Assembly: GCA_937127205.1 (NCBI GenBank)
Contig: CAKZLS010000401.1
Span: forward strand, 1-10,021
DNA length: 10,021 nucleotides
Direction of reading: 5' to 3'
Origin: an uncultured Rhodospirillales bacterium
GTDB taxonomy: Bacteria; Pseudomonadota; Alphaproteobacteria; Rhodospirillales; Defluviicoccaceae
This document shows positions 1 to 7,173 of the stretch, piece after piece; position 1 is the stretch's first letter, and the number at the start of each line of letters is the position of its first letter. Under the pieces are notes generated by a model that saw nothing but the letters and a program-made list of their open reading frames with translations, did not search any database and was not told where the DNA came from. The position numbers and the translations under genes were made by a program.

Positions 1-96
1 AACCCTACAACCATTCTCATCGATCCTCACCAGTCACAACTGCCGGATTTAGGTTGAAAGATCATATCTAGCCAGCCTGTTGTTGTGGCGACGTGC

Positions 97-891
97 TTAT
101 GTCGGGTCGGATTCCGCTTCGGCTTTTTCCGCCTGGTAACGTTGGAGCCGCCGATGGGAAACGTCGGCACGGTTCTCGTTCAACCGGCGGTCACGCAATG
201 TTTGGTCCACGTGATGCATGTGCGCCGCGGCGGCGTCTCTGGCTTTATCCGCTTCTCCGGACAAGATGGCGTCGCGAATACGCCGATGGTGGTCCAGCAG
301 CAGTTCGCGCTGCCCCGGCCGACCATACAGCTGTGCCCGATTGAAGATCACGTCGTTGCGGAGCAATTCGAGAAGGCCGCGCACCACATGCAGCAGGATA
401 ACGTTGTGCGAGGCCTCGGCAATGGCAATGTGGAATTCGGCATCCCGCTGCGCCTCCAGGCCCGGGTCGCCACGGTCGTGCGCGTCCTCGATCGCCGCGA
501 AGCGCTCGTCCAGCATTTTGTGATCGTCCGGCGTGCCGCGAAGGGCGGCATAATACGCGCTGACGCCATCGAGCGTTTCGCGGAACTCGATGAAATCCAG
601 TGCGGCTTCGGGATGGCGGAGAAAGACATCGGCCAATGGAGCCGTGACGCCATCGGCGATGGCATTGCGGACGAAGGTGCCGCCACCATGCCGGGTCTCA
701 ACCAGACCGGAGGCCTCCAGCTTCTGCAAGGCCTCGCGCAGCGACGGTCGCGAGACGTCTAACTGTTGCGCCAGCTGCCGTTCCGACGGCAAGCGTTCGC
801 CCGGTTGCAGCAATCCCTCCAGAATCATTTTTTCGAGCTCTCGCGCCACCGAGCCTGATAGCCGCTCTTGCTTTATCTTCGGATACTTCAC
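97..891 (-). CDS. lldR: GntR-family (FadR/FCD subfamily) repressor, LldR/PdhR-like, probable lactate-responsive regulator
   Basis: This 264-residue protein is the usual length for PdhR/LldR. The N-terminal winged helix-turn-helix spans about residues 10-75, with the classic GntR core PSERQLAQQLDVSRPSLREA and the wing HGGGTFV. The C-terminal FCD ligand-binding domain (about 95-232) keeps the expected metal/ligand residues D150 and H154 (DAEFH), H202 (DHHRRI) and H224 (AAAHMHHV). The start is GTG at 891: an in-frame stop lies at 898-900, and TGAGG (905-901) sits 9 nt upstream. It diverges from the dehydrogenase-permease pair, and the spacer carries PdhR/LldR-type operators. I therefore infer that it represses that pair and probably itself, with lactate as inducer. 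The family call is secure; the effector is inferred from context, and glycolate or pyruvate are alternatives. The tail after about residue 235 is charged and poorly conserved in character. Confidence 0.85.
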   Translation of the reverse strand: MKYPKIKQERLSGSVARELEKMILEGLLQPGERLPSERQLAQQLDVSRPSLREALQKLEASGLVETRHGGGTFVRNAIADGVTAPLADVFLRHPEAALDFIEFRETLDGVSAYYAALRGTPDDHKMLDERFAAIEDAHDRGDPGLEAQRDAEFHIAIAEASHNVILLHVVRGLLELLRNDVIFNRAQLYGRPGQRELLLDHHRRIRDAILSGEADKARDAAAAHMHHVDQTLRDRRLNENRADVSHRRLQRYQAEKAEAESDPT

Positions 892-939
892 CTCGGCTTA
901 CCTCAATCAAACACGCATGACGCCAAATTCATTGCGGTT

Positions 940-966
940 TGGTAAAAATATTTAATCACTTTACCA
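940..966. promoter_or_regulatory. Possible secondary GntR operator near lldR (TGGTAAA/TTTACCA dyad)
   Basis: The 7-base arms TGGTAAA (940-946) and TTTACCA (960-966) are exact inverted repeats separated by 13 AT-rich bases. The outer tetranucleotides match the TGGT/ACCA half-sites of the main operator, but the spacing is not the canonical 3 nt. The dyad lies about 50-75 bp upstream of the repressor start codon, where an autoregulatory site would be expected. The centres of the two sites are about 143 bp apart, which would be compatible with DNA looping. Evidence is limited to symmetry and position. Confidence 0.35.
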
Positions 967-1083
967 GCAACGCAGCTGATTGTCCTGTCGTAATAAAATT
1001 ATTGCAAAACAAGATGTTGCTCAAGCAGTCGGAAATTGAGTTCGCGCCATGATACAGGATCTAGGCCCAACACCACCAATTTA

Positions 1084-1109
1084 TGGTTATTGGTATTACC
1101 AATTAACCA
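1084..1109. promoter_or_regulatory. Predicted LldR/PdhR-type operator (nested inverted repeat)
   Basis: ATTGGTATTACCAAT at 1089-1103 is a perfect 6+3+6 palindrome. It matches the TGGTnnnACCA operator form known for FadR-subfamily GntR proteins, and in particular the ATTGGTnnnACCAAT form of PdhR. It is flanked by a second, outer pair of arms, TGGTTA (1084-1089) and TAACCA (1104-1109), which makes a larger nearly symmetric dyad. Further ACCA half-sites lie at 1072, 1075 and 1114. The site lies just upstream of a candidate -35 box, as expected for a repressor site. The match is seen directly; binding by the adjacent GntR protein is inferred. Confidence 0.75.
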
Positions 1110-1110
1110 A

Positions 1111-1138
1111 TTGACCACTTCAGAAATTCGTGTAGAGT
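1111..1138 (+). promoter_or_regulatory. Candidate promoter of the dehydrogenase-permease operon
   Basis: TTGACC (1111-1116) resembles a -35 hexamer. It is followed after 16 bp by TAGAGT (1133-1138), which matches four of the six -10 consensus bases. The -35 box abuts the predicted operator, so repressor bound there would obstruct RNA polymerase. This would give a leader of roughly 145 nt. The -10 match is mediocre, so the call is tentative. Confidence 0.35.
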
Positions 1139-1289
1139 CGTTTGGATAACGGAAGGCATGGCACTCGATAGTCCGGTTCAATTGTCCGGATTTAGAGGTT
1201 GATCTTCCGACACAAAGGGCGCCATTCGCTGGGTTCAGCGTCACGAGCGCCCCAAATAAGCAAAAACGATATTTAACGGAGGAGATTCC

Positions 1290-4145
1290 ATGTCACGCGC
1301 CAGGACAAATGTGCGTTTTGCGCCCCTTTCCCAATACGATGCCCTGACCGACGCCCTGCAGGACACCTTACCGGCGGACCGCTTGGTTCGCGACCCGCTT
1401 CGAACCCTGGCGTATGGAACGGATGCCAGCTTTTACCGTCTGATCCCCCAACTCGTGGCCATCGTCGACACCGAGGCCGAAGTGGCCGAGCTGTTGCGCC
1501 TGAGCCGATCCTACGGCACGCCGGTGACGTTCCGGGCGGCGGGAACCAGCTTGTCGGGCCAGGCGGTAACGGACTCGGTGCTGGCGGTGCTTGGCGAGGG
1601 CTGGAGCGACGTCCATATCAGCGCCGACGCGCAGACTGTCCGGCTCAAACCCGGCGTGATCGGCAGCGACGCGAACCGGCACTTGGCGCCCCACGGCCGC
1701 AAGATCGGTCCCGATCCCGCCTCCATCAACGCTTGCAAAATCGGCGGTATCGCCGCCAACAACGCCAGCGGGATGTGCTGTGGAACGGCTCAGAACAGCT
1801 ACCGCACTTTAGCATCCATGCGCGTCATTCTTGCCGATGGAACCCTTTTGGATACCGGCGACGCGGAGAGCCGGGCGGCGTTTGCCGAGTCTCACGGCGA
1901 TCTCCTCGCAAAGTTGAGCCAGTTGGCCGAACAAACAAAACAAGATACGACCCTGGCGGACCGTATCCGACAGAAGTTCGCCATCAAGAATACCTGCGGT
2001 TACAGCCTCAATGCGCTGGTGGATTTCGACGATCCGTTCGACATTCTGCAGCACTTGATGATCGGGTCGGAGGGAACCCTCGGATTTATCGCCGAAATCA
2101 CCTACAATACGGTCCCCGAATACGCCAACAAAGCCAGCGCGCTGGTCTTGTTCCCCACCGCCGTCGGCGCTTGCGAGGCAGTCATCCGGCTCAAACAGAC
2201 GCCGGTCTCCGCCGTTGAGTTGATGGATCGCGCCAGTCTTCGGTCGGTCGAGGACAAGCCGGGCATGCCTGAGTCGATCATCGGAGTTCCGGCCGGCACC
2301 ACCGCGCTGCTGGTGGAAACACGCGCGGAGAACGCCGAGACGCTTACGGCGAACATCGAAGAGATTTTCAGTGTTTTCGAACCCGGATCCACCCTCGGAC
2401 CGGTCGAATTCACCACCGTACCGGCGGAGTTCGACCGCTTTTGGAATATTCGCAAGGGCCTTTTCCCGTCTGTCGGCGCCATGCGCGAAACCGGCACCAC
2501 GGTGATCATCGAAGACGTTGCTTTCCCGATCGAGCATTTGGCGGCGGCCACGGCGGATCTTCAGGTCCTGTTCGAGGAATACGGCTACACCAAAACAATC
2601 ATCTTCGGCCACGCGCTGGAGGGAAATCTGCACTTCGTGTTCACGCCGGATCTTGGAAAGCCCAGCGAAGTGGATCGCTACGGCAGGTTCATGGATGCGG
2701 TCAGCAAGATGGTGGTCGAACGGTATGACGGCTCTCTGAAGGCCGAGCACGGCACCGGCCGCAACATGGCGCCATTCGTGGAACTCGAGTGGGGCACCCA
2801 GGCATACAGCCTGATGCATGACATCAAGAACCTGTTCGATCCGGACGACCTGCTCAATCCCGGCGTTATTCTCAATGACGATCCCACGGTCCACCTTAAG
2901 GACTTGAAACCGCTCCCCGCCGCCGACCCCATCGTCGACAACTGCATGGAGTGCGGCTTCTGCGAACGCATGTGCCCATCTCAGGGTCTTACCCTGACGC
3001 CCCGCCAGCGGATCGTCGGCTGGCGCGAAATTTCTCGGCTTGAGGCGGAAGGCAACGTTGAAACGCAATCCGAGTTGCGTAAGCTCTACGCATACCAAGG
3101 CCTCGACACCTGTGCCGCTTGCGGGCTGTGCGCCACCGCGTGCCCGGTTGGGATCGAAACCGGGCTGTTGACCAAGAAGATCCGCGGCGACGAGCAAACT
3201 CCGAGCACCCGGCGGATGGCGGGATGGGTCGCCGGAAACTATGGCACCGCTCTCGGCATGACACGCCAAGGCCTCCGGCTTGCCGACCTGACGGGTCGGA
3301 TCGTCGGCGACGGCACAATGGAAGCAACGTCCAAGAGCCTGCGCCGCATGAGCGGGAACCGCCTTCCGGCGTGGACGAAGGAGATGCCAACAGCGGTGTC
3401 GTTTACACCCGTCAACGGAAAAGCTTCAGAGGAGGAACGGCCGGAAGTCGTCTATTTTGCGAGCTGTGTGTCACGGACCATGGGGCCCGCGCGCAACGAC
3501 TCCGAAAAAGAGTCCCTGCCGACGAAAACTGAAGCCTTGCTGGAGAAGGCGGGCTATCGAGTCATTTATCCCCGTGATCTGAGCAACCTCTGCTGCGGCC
3601 AACCCTTCGAGAGCAAGGGCCTGAAGGACGTTGCCGACACGAAGCTCAAACAGGTGGAAAGTGCGCTCGCCGAAGCCAGTCGCAATGGTGAACTGCCGAT
3701 CGTTTCGGACACCAGCCCCTGTTCCTACCGGATGAAGCAGAACCTGCCGGAGCATCTGCGCCCGCTGGATATGGTTGAGTTCATTCATGATCACATGCTG
3801 GACCGGCTGAGTTTCGAAAAGATGGCGGAACCGGTTGCCCTGCACCTTACCTGCAGCGGCCGCAAGATGGGGCTTGAAGCCAAGCTTCGAACCATCGCCG
3901 ACGCCTGCTCGGAGACCGCGGTTGTGCCGGAAAACGTCGGCTGCTGCGGCTGGGCGGGCGACAAGGGATTTACCACGCCTGAGCTCAATACGCATGCGCT
4001 CCGGACGCTCAAGACCTCGCTACCGGACGGATGCACGTCCGGTTACTCGCACAGTCGAACGTGCGAGATCGGACTATCGATGCACGCGCAGATTCCGTAC
4101 CGGTCGATTGTCTACCTGGTGGATCGGTGTACCGAGCCTCGATAG
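1290..4145 (+). CDS. dld: FAD- and Fe-S-containing D-lactate dehydrogenase (Dld-II type, respiratory)
   Basis: This 951-residue flavo-iron-sulfur protein probably oxidises D-lactate to pyruvate and feeds electrons to the membrane quinone/cytochrome pool. Domains in order: FAD-binding PCMH-type domain (about 48-190, with AAGTSLSGQ at 83-91); FAD-oxidase C-terminal domain (about 283-528, with HALEGNLHF at 441-449, KAEHGTGRN at 484-492 and LFDPDDLLNPG at 515-525); two 4Fe-4S motifs (C552, C555, C558, C562 and C608, C611, C614, C618); and two CCG cysteine-rich domains (C726, C768-C769, C811 and C855, C885-C886, C925). This fuses in one chain what the glycolate oxidase GlcD/GlcF pair does as two. 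ATG 1290 follows GGAGGAG (1278-1284) by 5 nt. The neighbouring lactate permease and LldR-like regulator favour D-lactate over glycolate or D-2-hydroxyglutarate (YdiJ-like) as substrate. No transmembrane helix is evident, so membrane association would be peripheral. Confidence 0.85.
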   Translation: MSRARTNVRFAPLSQYDALTDALQDTLPADRLVRDPLRTLAYGTDASFYRLIPQLVAIVDTEAEVAELLRLSRSYGTPVTFRAAGTSLSGQAVTDSVLAVLGEGWSDVHISADAQTVRLKPGVIGSDANRHLAPHGRKIGPDPASINACKIGGIAANNASGMCCGTAQNSYRTLASMRVILADGTLLDTGDAESRAAFAESHGDLLAKLSQLAEQTKQDTTLADRIRQKFAIKNTCGYSLNALVDFDDPFDILQHLMIGSEGTLGFIAEITYNTVPEYANKASALVLFPTAVGACEAVIRLKQTPVSAVELMDRASLRSVEDKPGMPESIIGVPAGTTALLVETRAENAETLTANIEEIFSVFEPGSTLGPVEFTTVPAEFDRFWNIRKGLFPSVGAMRETGTTVIIEDVAFPIEHLAAATADLQVLFEEYGYTKTIIFGHALEGNLHFVFTPDLGKPSEVDRYGRFMDAVSKMVVERYDGSLKAEHGTGRNMAPFVELEWGTQAYSLMHDIKNLFDPDDLLNPGVILNDDPTVHLKDLKPLPAADPIVDNCMECGFCERMCPSQGLTLTPRQRIVGWREISRLEAEGNVETQSELRKLYAYQGLDTCAACGLCATACPVGIETGLLTKKIRGDEQTPSTRRMAGWVAGNYGTALGMTRQGLRLADLTGRIVGDGTMEATSKSLRRMSGNRLPAWTKEMPTAVSFTPVNGKASEEERPEVVYFASCVSRTMGPARNDSEKESLPTKTEALLEKAGYRVIYPRDLSNLCCGQPFESKGLKDVADTKLKQVESALAEASRNGELPIVSDTSPCSYRMKQNLPEHLRPLDMVEFIHDHMLDRLSFEKMAEPVALHLTCSGRKMGLEAKLRTIADACSETAVVPENVGCCGWAGDKGFTTPELNTHALRTLKTSLPDGCTSGYSHSRTCEIGLSMHAQIPYRSIVYLVDRCTEPR

Positions 4146-4193
4146 AGGCTGAACCGACCCCCCACTAAACAGCACCGATGACCTTCAGAGAAA

Positions 4194-4209
4194 CGGGCCG
4201 AAAGGCCCG
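4194..4209 (+). other. GAAA-tetraloop hairpin in the dld-lldP intergenic region
   Basis: CGGGCC (4194-4199) and GGCCCG (4204-4209) form a perfect 6-bp GC stem closed by a GAAA loop, a stable GNRA tetraloop. It lies 48 nt after the dehydrogenase stop and 43 nt before the preferred permease start, with no T-run after it, so it is not an intrinsic terminator. It may be an mRNA processing or stability element that sets the dehydrogenase-to-permease ratio. That function is inference only. Confidence 0.5.
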
Positions 4210-4252
4210 CACCACCCCACTTGTGTCAAAATATCAACAAGGAGACGTTCAA

Positions 4253-5869
4253 ATGACTGGACACTCGCTATTGGATGCCTTTATGGCGCTGGCTCCAATT
4301 GTCATTTTAATATTTATGATGACGAAGAAAAACAGTGTGCCTTCTTACATAGCACTGCCAGTTTCCGCCGCACTCGTTTATGGCGTTAATTTAATTTATT
4401 TCCAAAGCGATGCCAATCTGACGAACGCAACCGTCATTTCCGGAATGCTGACGGCGCTGATACCCATTTTCATTATCTGGGGCGCTATTTTGCTGTTCAA
4501 AACCATGGAGCACACGGGCGCCATGGACACGGTGCGAACCTGGCTGAACACCGTAAGCCCCAATCCGGTGGCGCAGTTGATGATTATCGGTTGGGCCTTC
4601 GCGTTCCTCATCGAGGGCGCGAGCGGTTTCGGAACGCCCGCCGCGCTGGCCGCGCCGATCTTGATCGGTCTTGGCTTTCCGGCGCTACGGGTCGCCTGCC
4701 TGGCGCTGACCATGAACTCGGTTCCGGTCACCTTCGGCGCCGTCGGTACGCCCACGTGGTTCGGCTTCGGTCAGCTCAACCTGCCGCCCGAACAGGTGCT
4801 GGCAATCGGCTTTCAGTCCGCCATCATCCATAGCGCGGCGGCACTCGTCATTCCGGTTATCGCTTTGTCCTTTGTCGCGAAGTGGAGCGAGATCCGGGCG
4901 AATATCGTCTTTGTCTACCTCAGCATTCTCAGTTGCATGGTCCCTTATGTCGCCATCTCGTATTTCAATTACGAGTTCCCGTCACTGGTCGGCGGTATGA
5001 TCGGACTTGTGCTCTCCGTCTTCTTCGCGCGCTTTGGGGTCGGACTGGCGAAAACACACACAGCAGAGACCGCAGCCGTTTCCACCTCTAGTAAGGCAAC
5101 CATTTCGACAGGCACGCTGGTCAAGGCGCTGTTTCCCATCTGGGGCACGGTTGGCGTTCTGATCCTCACCCGCATTCCGGAACTGGGCCTGAAGGGTCTG
5201 ATCACCGCGTCGCAACCTGCCGTCGCCATGTCTCTGGGATCGTTCGGCGATTTCAGCGTCAGCGCCGCACTCGTCGCCAAGCTGACGGGCATCTTCGGAA
5301 CAACCGCGGGCTGGTCCTTCAGCACGCTGTATATTCCGGCCTTCATTCCCTTCTTCCTGATCTCCGCGGTATCGTTCGCCACGTTCAATGCCGACGGTAC
5401 GGTCGTGCGGAAGGTCTGGGGAGAGACGTTCGACCGGATGAAAAAGCCGATCATCGCCCTGCTTGGTGCGCTGGTGATGGTCAGCCTGATGCGGTCGGGC
5501 GGCGAGGACGCCATGGTGATAGTGATCGGTGAATATTTCGCCGACACCTTCGGCAACAGCTGGACCTATTTCGCGTCTTATCTAGGTGCCATCGGGGCCT
5601 TCTTCTCGGGCTCGAACACGGTTTCCAACCTGATGTTCGGCGGCATCCAGATGTCCATCTCCGAGTCGTTGGGCCTCAACACCACGCTGATCCTGGCGAT
5701 GCAATCGGTGGGTGGCGCCATGGGCAACATGGTGTGCATCAACAACGTGGTCGCCGTCTGCTCCATCCTCGGCGTCCTCAACAAGGAAGGCTACGTGATC
5801 AAGAGGACGGTCGTACCGATGATCATTTACGGCATGATCGCCGCCTTTGTCGGCGTCTTCCTCGCCTAA
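4253..5869 (+). CDS. lldP: LldP-family lactate permease
   Basis: This is a 538-residue polytopic inner-membrane protein, in the usual LldP/GlcA range (about 530-560), with roughly 12-14 hydrophobic segments along its length. Family hallmarks are FLIEGASGFGTPAALAAPIL (118-137), NSVPVTFGAVGTPTWFG (155-171), GSNTVSNLMFGG (453-464) and QSVGGAMGNMVCINNVVAV (484-502). It should import lactate (possibly glycolate) by proton symport. ATG 4253 is preferred because AAGGAG (4239-4244) lies 8 nt upstream and MTGHSLLDAF begins the family-like N-terminus. An upstream in-frame ATG at 4178 would add 25 polar residues encoded across the hairpin and the Shine-Dalgarno, which is unlikely. It follows dld by 107 bp in the same direction and is closed by a strong terminator, so I infer co-transcription. 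The first 60 codons are more AT-rich than the rest. Confidence 0.9.
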   Translation: MTGHSLLDAFMALAPIVILIFMMTKKNSVPSYIALPVSAALVYGVNLIYFQSDANLTNATVISGMLTALIPIFIIWGAILLFKTMEHTGAMDTVRTWLNTVSPNPVAQLMIIGWAFAFLIEGASGFGTPAALAAPILIGLGFPALRVACLALTMNSVPVTFGAVGTPTWFGFGQLNLPPEQVLAIGFQSAIIHSAAALVIPVIALSFVAKWSEIRANIVFVYLSILSCMVPYVAISYFNYEFPSLVGGMIGLVLSVFFARFGVGLAKTHTAETAAVSTSSKATISTGTLVKALFPIWGTVGVLILTRIPELGLKGLITASQPAVAMSLGSFGDFSVSAALVAKLTGIFGTTAGWSFSTLYIPAFIPFFLISAVSFATFNADGTVVRKVWGETFDRMKKPIIALLGALVMVSLMRSGGEDAMVIVIGEYFADTFGNSWTYFASYLGAIGAFFSGSNTVSNLMFGGIQMSISESLGLNTTLILAMQSVGGAMGNMVCINNVVAVCSILGVLNKEGYVIKRTVVPMIIYGMIAAFVGVFLA

Positions 5870-5877
5870 GTGGCGAC

Positions 5878-5925
5878 GCTCTTTCCGGGTGCGATCCTCC
5901 CCCGCACCCGGAAGAGCTCTTTTTT
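5878..5925 (+). terminator. Rho-independent terminator of the dld-lldP operon
   Basis: An 11-bp perfect stem, TTCCGGGTGCG (5883-5893) with CGCACCCGGAA (5903-5913), has a 9-nt loop. Four further pairs (5878-5881 with 5914-5917) extend it across a single bulged T at 5882. It is followed by TCTTTTTT (5918-5925). It starts 8 nt after the permease stop. This is a textbook intrinsic terminator. Confidence 0.9.
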
Positions 5926-5962
5926 CCAGCGTTTCAGCTTCTCTTGAAAACACAAAGATGGT

Positions 5963-5982
5963 GCGTCGGCTTTCGCCGACGC
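5963..5982 (-). terminator. Probable terminator hairpin downstream of the argE-type gene
   Basis: GCGTCGGC (5963-5970) and GCCGACGC (5975-5982) form a perfect 8-bp stem with a 4-nt loop (GAAA when read on the minus strand). It begins 11 nt beyond the minus-strand gene's stop codon. The minus-strand continuation is T-rich but interrupted (CTTTGTGTTTTC), so termination may be imperfect. With the terminator at 5878-5925 it separates two convergent transcription units. Confidence 0.5.
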
Positions 5983-5993
5983 TTCCGTTTGTC

Positions 5994-7166
5994 TTACCGG
6001 CGCTCCGCCCAGTCGGCCAGGCGTCGCATGAACGCGAAGCACGCGTCCACCTGGTCCACGGTCACGAACTCGTCGGGCTGATGGGCCTGGGCGGCGCTGC
6101 CGGGGCCGCAGACCACCGCCGGGATGCCGGCACGTTGGAACAGCCCGGCCTCGGACGCGAACGGTACGTTGACGCAGTGATTGTGGCCGGTGAGCGCCAG
6201 CGCCAGAGTCTCGGCCGGCGATTGGGGTTCCGCGGCCAGTCCCGGGACCATCACCTCATGTTCGATATGGATGGCAGCGTCCGGCGTCACTGCCCGCATG
6301 CGCGGCAACACGTCGCTCTCGACGAAAGTACGGAGACGGGCCAGCACCTGTTCGGCGTCGGTGCCGGCTTCCGGCCGGCATTCCCAAGCGAACCGGCAAT
6401 GCTCGGCAATCATGTTCACCGCGGCACCGCCCTCGATCAGACCCACGTTGACCGTCGTCCAATCCGGGGCTACGGCGCCTTCGCGCTCACGGCCTGCGGC
6501 GAATTCGGACCCGAGCCGGGTCAGAAAGGCGATGCATTCGGCGGCCTCGGCGATGGCATTGACACCGGCACCCGGATCGGACGAATGGCCGGGCCGGCCG
6601 GTCACCGCCGTCTTGAAGGTATTGATCCCGCGATGGCTGTTGGCCACCTTCATCTCCGACGGCTCGCCGACGATGGCCAGCGCCGGTTTCGGCACGACCG
6701 CCGCCAGCCGTTCCAGCAGTCGCGGCGCGCCCAGGCACCCCACTTCCTCGTCGTAGGAGAACGCCAGGTGAATGGGCACCGCCAGCGGACGCGCCTGAAA
6801 CTCGGGAACCATAGCCAGCGCCACGGCGATAAAACTTTTCATGTCGGCAGCACCGCGCGCGTGCAGCCGGCCGTCCCGTTCTATGAGGGAGAAGGGATCG
6901 CTGCTCCATTGCTGGCCGGTCACCGGCACCACGTCGGTGTGACCAGACAGCACAACGCCGCCCTCCACGTCCGGGCCGATACTGGCGAAAAGGTTGGCTT
7001 TGGCACCATCGTCGCTGTGGACGGTTTGAGCCTTGATGCCGTGGTCGTCGAGAAAGTTTGTGACGAAATCGATCAGTTCCAGGTTCGATTTGGCGGACGT
7101 TGTATCGAAGGCAACCAGTCGCCGCAGGATATCGATCGGTGTCGCGGAAGACGAATTGGCGGCCAT
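5994..7166 (-). CDS. argE: M20-family deacetylase, probable acetylornithine deacetylase
   Basis: This 390-residue protein probably removes the acetyl group from N2-acetylornithine to give ornithine in arginine synthesis; it would be a cytoplasmic, two-metal enzyme. The M20 catalytic set is complete: H76 and D78 (SGHTD), bridging D108 (GAADMKS), general base E140 and ligand E141 (SYDEEVGC), E168 (VGEPSEM), H194 (GRPGHSS) in the dimerisation lid, and C-terminal H362 (AQAHQPDEF). The context CGPGSAAQAHQPDE closely resembles ArgE rather than DapE. Length matches ArgE (about 380-390). ATG 7166 lies 7 nt after the trkH stop, and GGAAG within the end of trkH is a rather distant ribosome binding site, suggesting coupled translation. 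Many alphaproteobacteria also use ArgJ, so a related N-acyl amino acid deacetylase role cannot be excluded from sequence alone. Confidence 0.8.
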   Translation of the reverse strand: MAANSSSATPIDILRRLVAFDTTSAKSNLELIDFVTNFLDDHGIKAQTVHSDDGAKANLFASIGPDVEGGVVLSGHTDVVPVTGQQWSSDPFSLIERDGRLHARGAADMKSFIAVALAMVPEFQARPLAVPIHLAFSYDEEVGCLGAPRLLERLAAVVPKPALAIVGEPSEMKVANSHRGINTFKTAVTGRPGHSSDPGAGVNAIAEAAECIAFLTRLGSEFAAGREREGAVAPDWTTVNVGLIEGGAAVNMIAEHCRFAWECRPEAGTDAEQVLARLRTFVESDVLPRMRAVTPDAAIHIEHEVMVPGLAAEPQSPAETLALALTGHNHCVNVPFASEAGLFQRAGIPAVVCGPGSAAQAHQPDEFVTVDQVDACFAFMRRLADWAERR

Positions 7167-7173
7167 GGCGGTA

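Larger units (their letters stand above)
892..1289. other. 398-bp divergent regulatory spacer between lldR and the dehydrogenase gene
   Basis: This gene-free stretch is clearly more AT-rich than its flanks. It contains, left to right, the repressor ribosome binding site (901-905), a TGGTAAA/TTTACCA dyad (940-966), a cluster of TGGT/ACCA half-sites around a perfect operator (1072-1117), a possible sigma-70-type promoter (1111-1138), and a leader of about 145 nt ending in a strong Shine-Dalgarno GGAGGAG (1278-1284). An 81-codon minus-strand reading frame at 999-1244 runs through the operator and looks fortuitous. I see no RNA gene or riboswitch in it. Confidence 0.7.

Noticed and set aside
1159..1173. 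TGGCAC resembling the -24 element of a sigma-54 promoter
   Set aside because: The required GC at the -12 position with correct spacing is absent.
43..1195. Direct repeat CCGGATTTAG at 43-52 and 1186-1195 flanking the repressor gene
   Set aside because: Many 10-mer matches are expected by chance in 10 kb; the surrounding similarity does not extend far enough to suggest insertion or duplication.
1227..1240. CGCTG-GGTT-CAGCG hairpin in the dehydrogenase leader
   Set aside because: A 5-bp stem without other conserved structure is not enough for a riboswitch or attenuator call.
999..1244. 81-codon minus-strand frame in the divergent spacer
   Set aside because: It runs straight through the operator cluster and candidate promoter, resembles no family I recognise, and its start region lacks a convincing Shine-Dalgarno.
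1809..3269. 486-codon open frame on the minus strand within the dehydrogenase gene
   Set aside because: It is fully antisense to conserved FAD/Fe-S coding sequence; the translation has no family resemblance.
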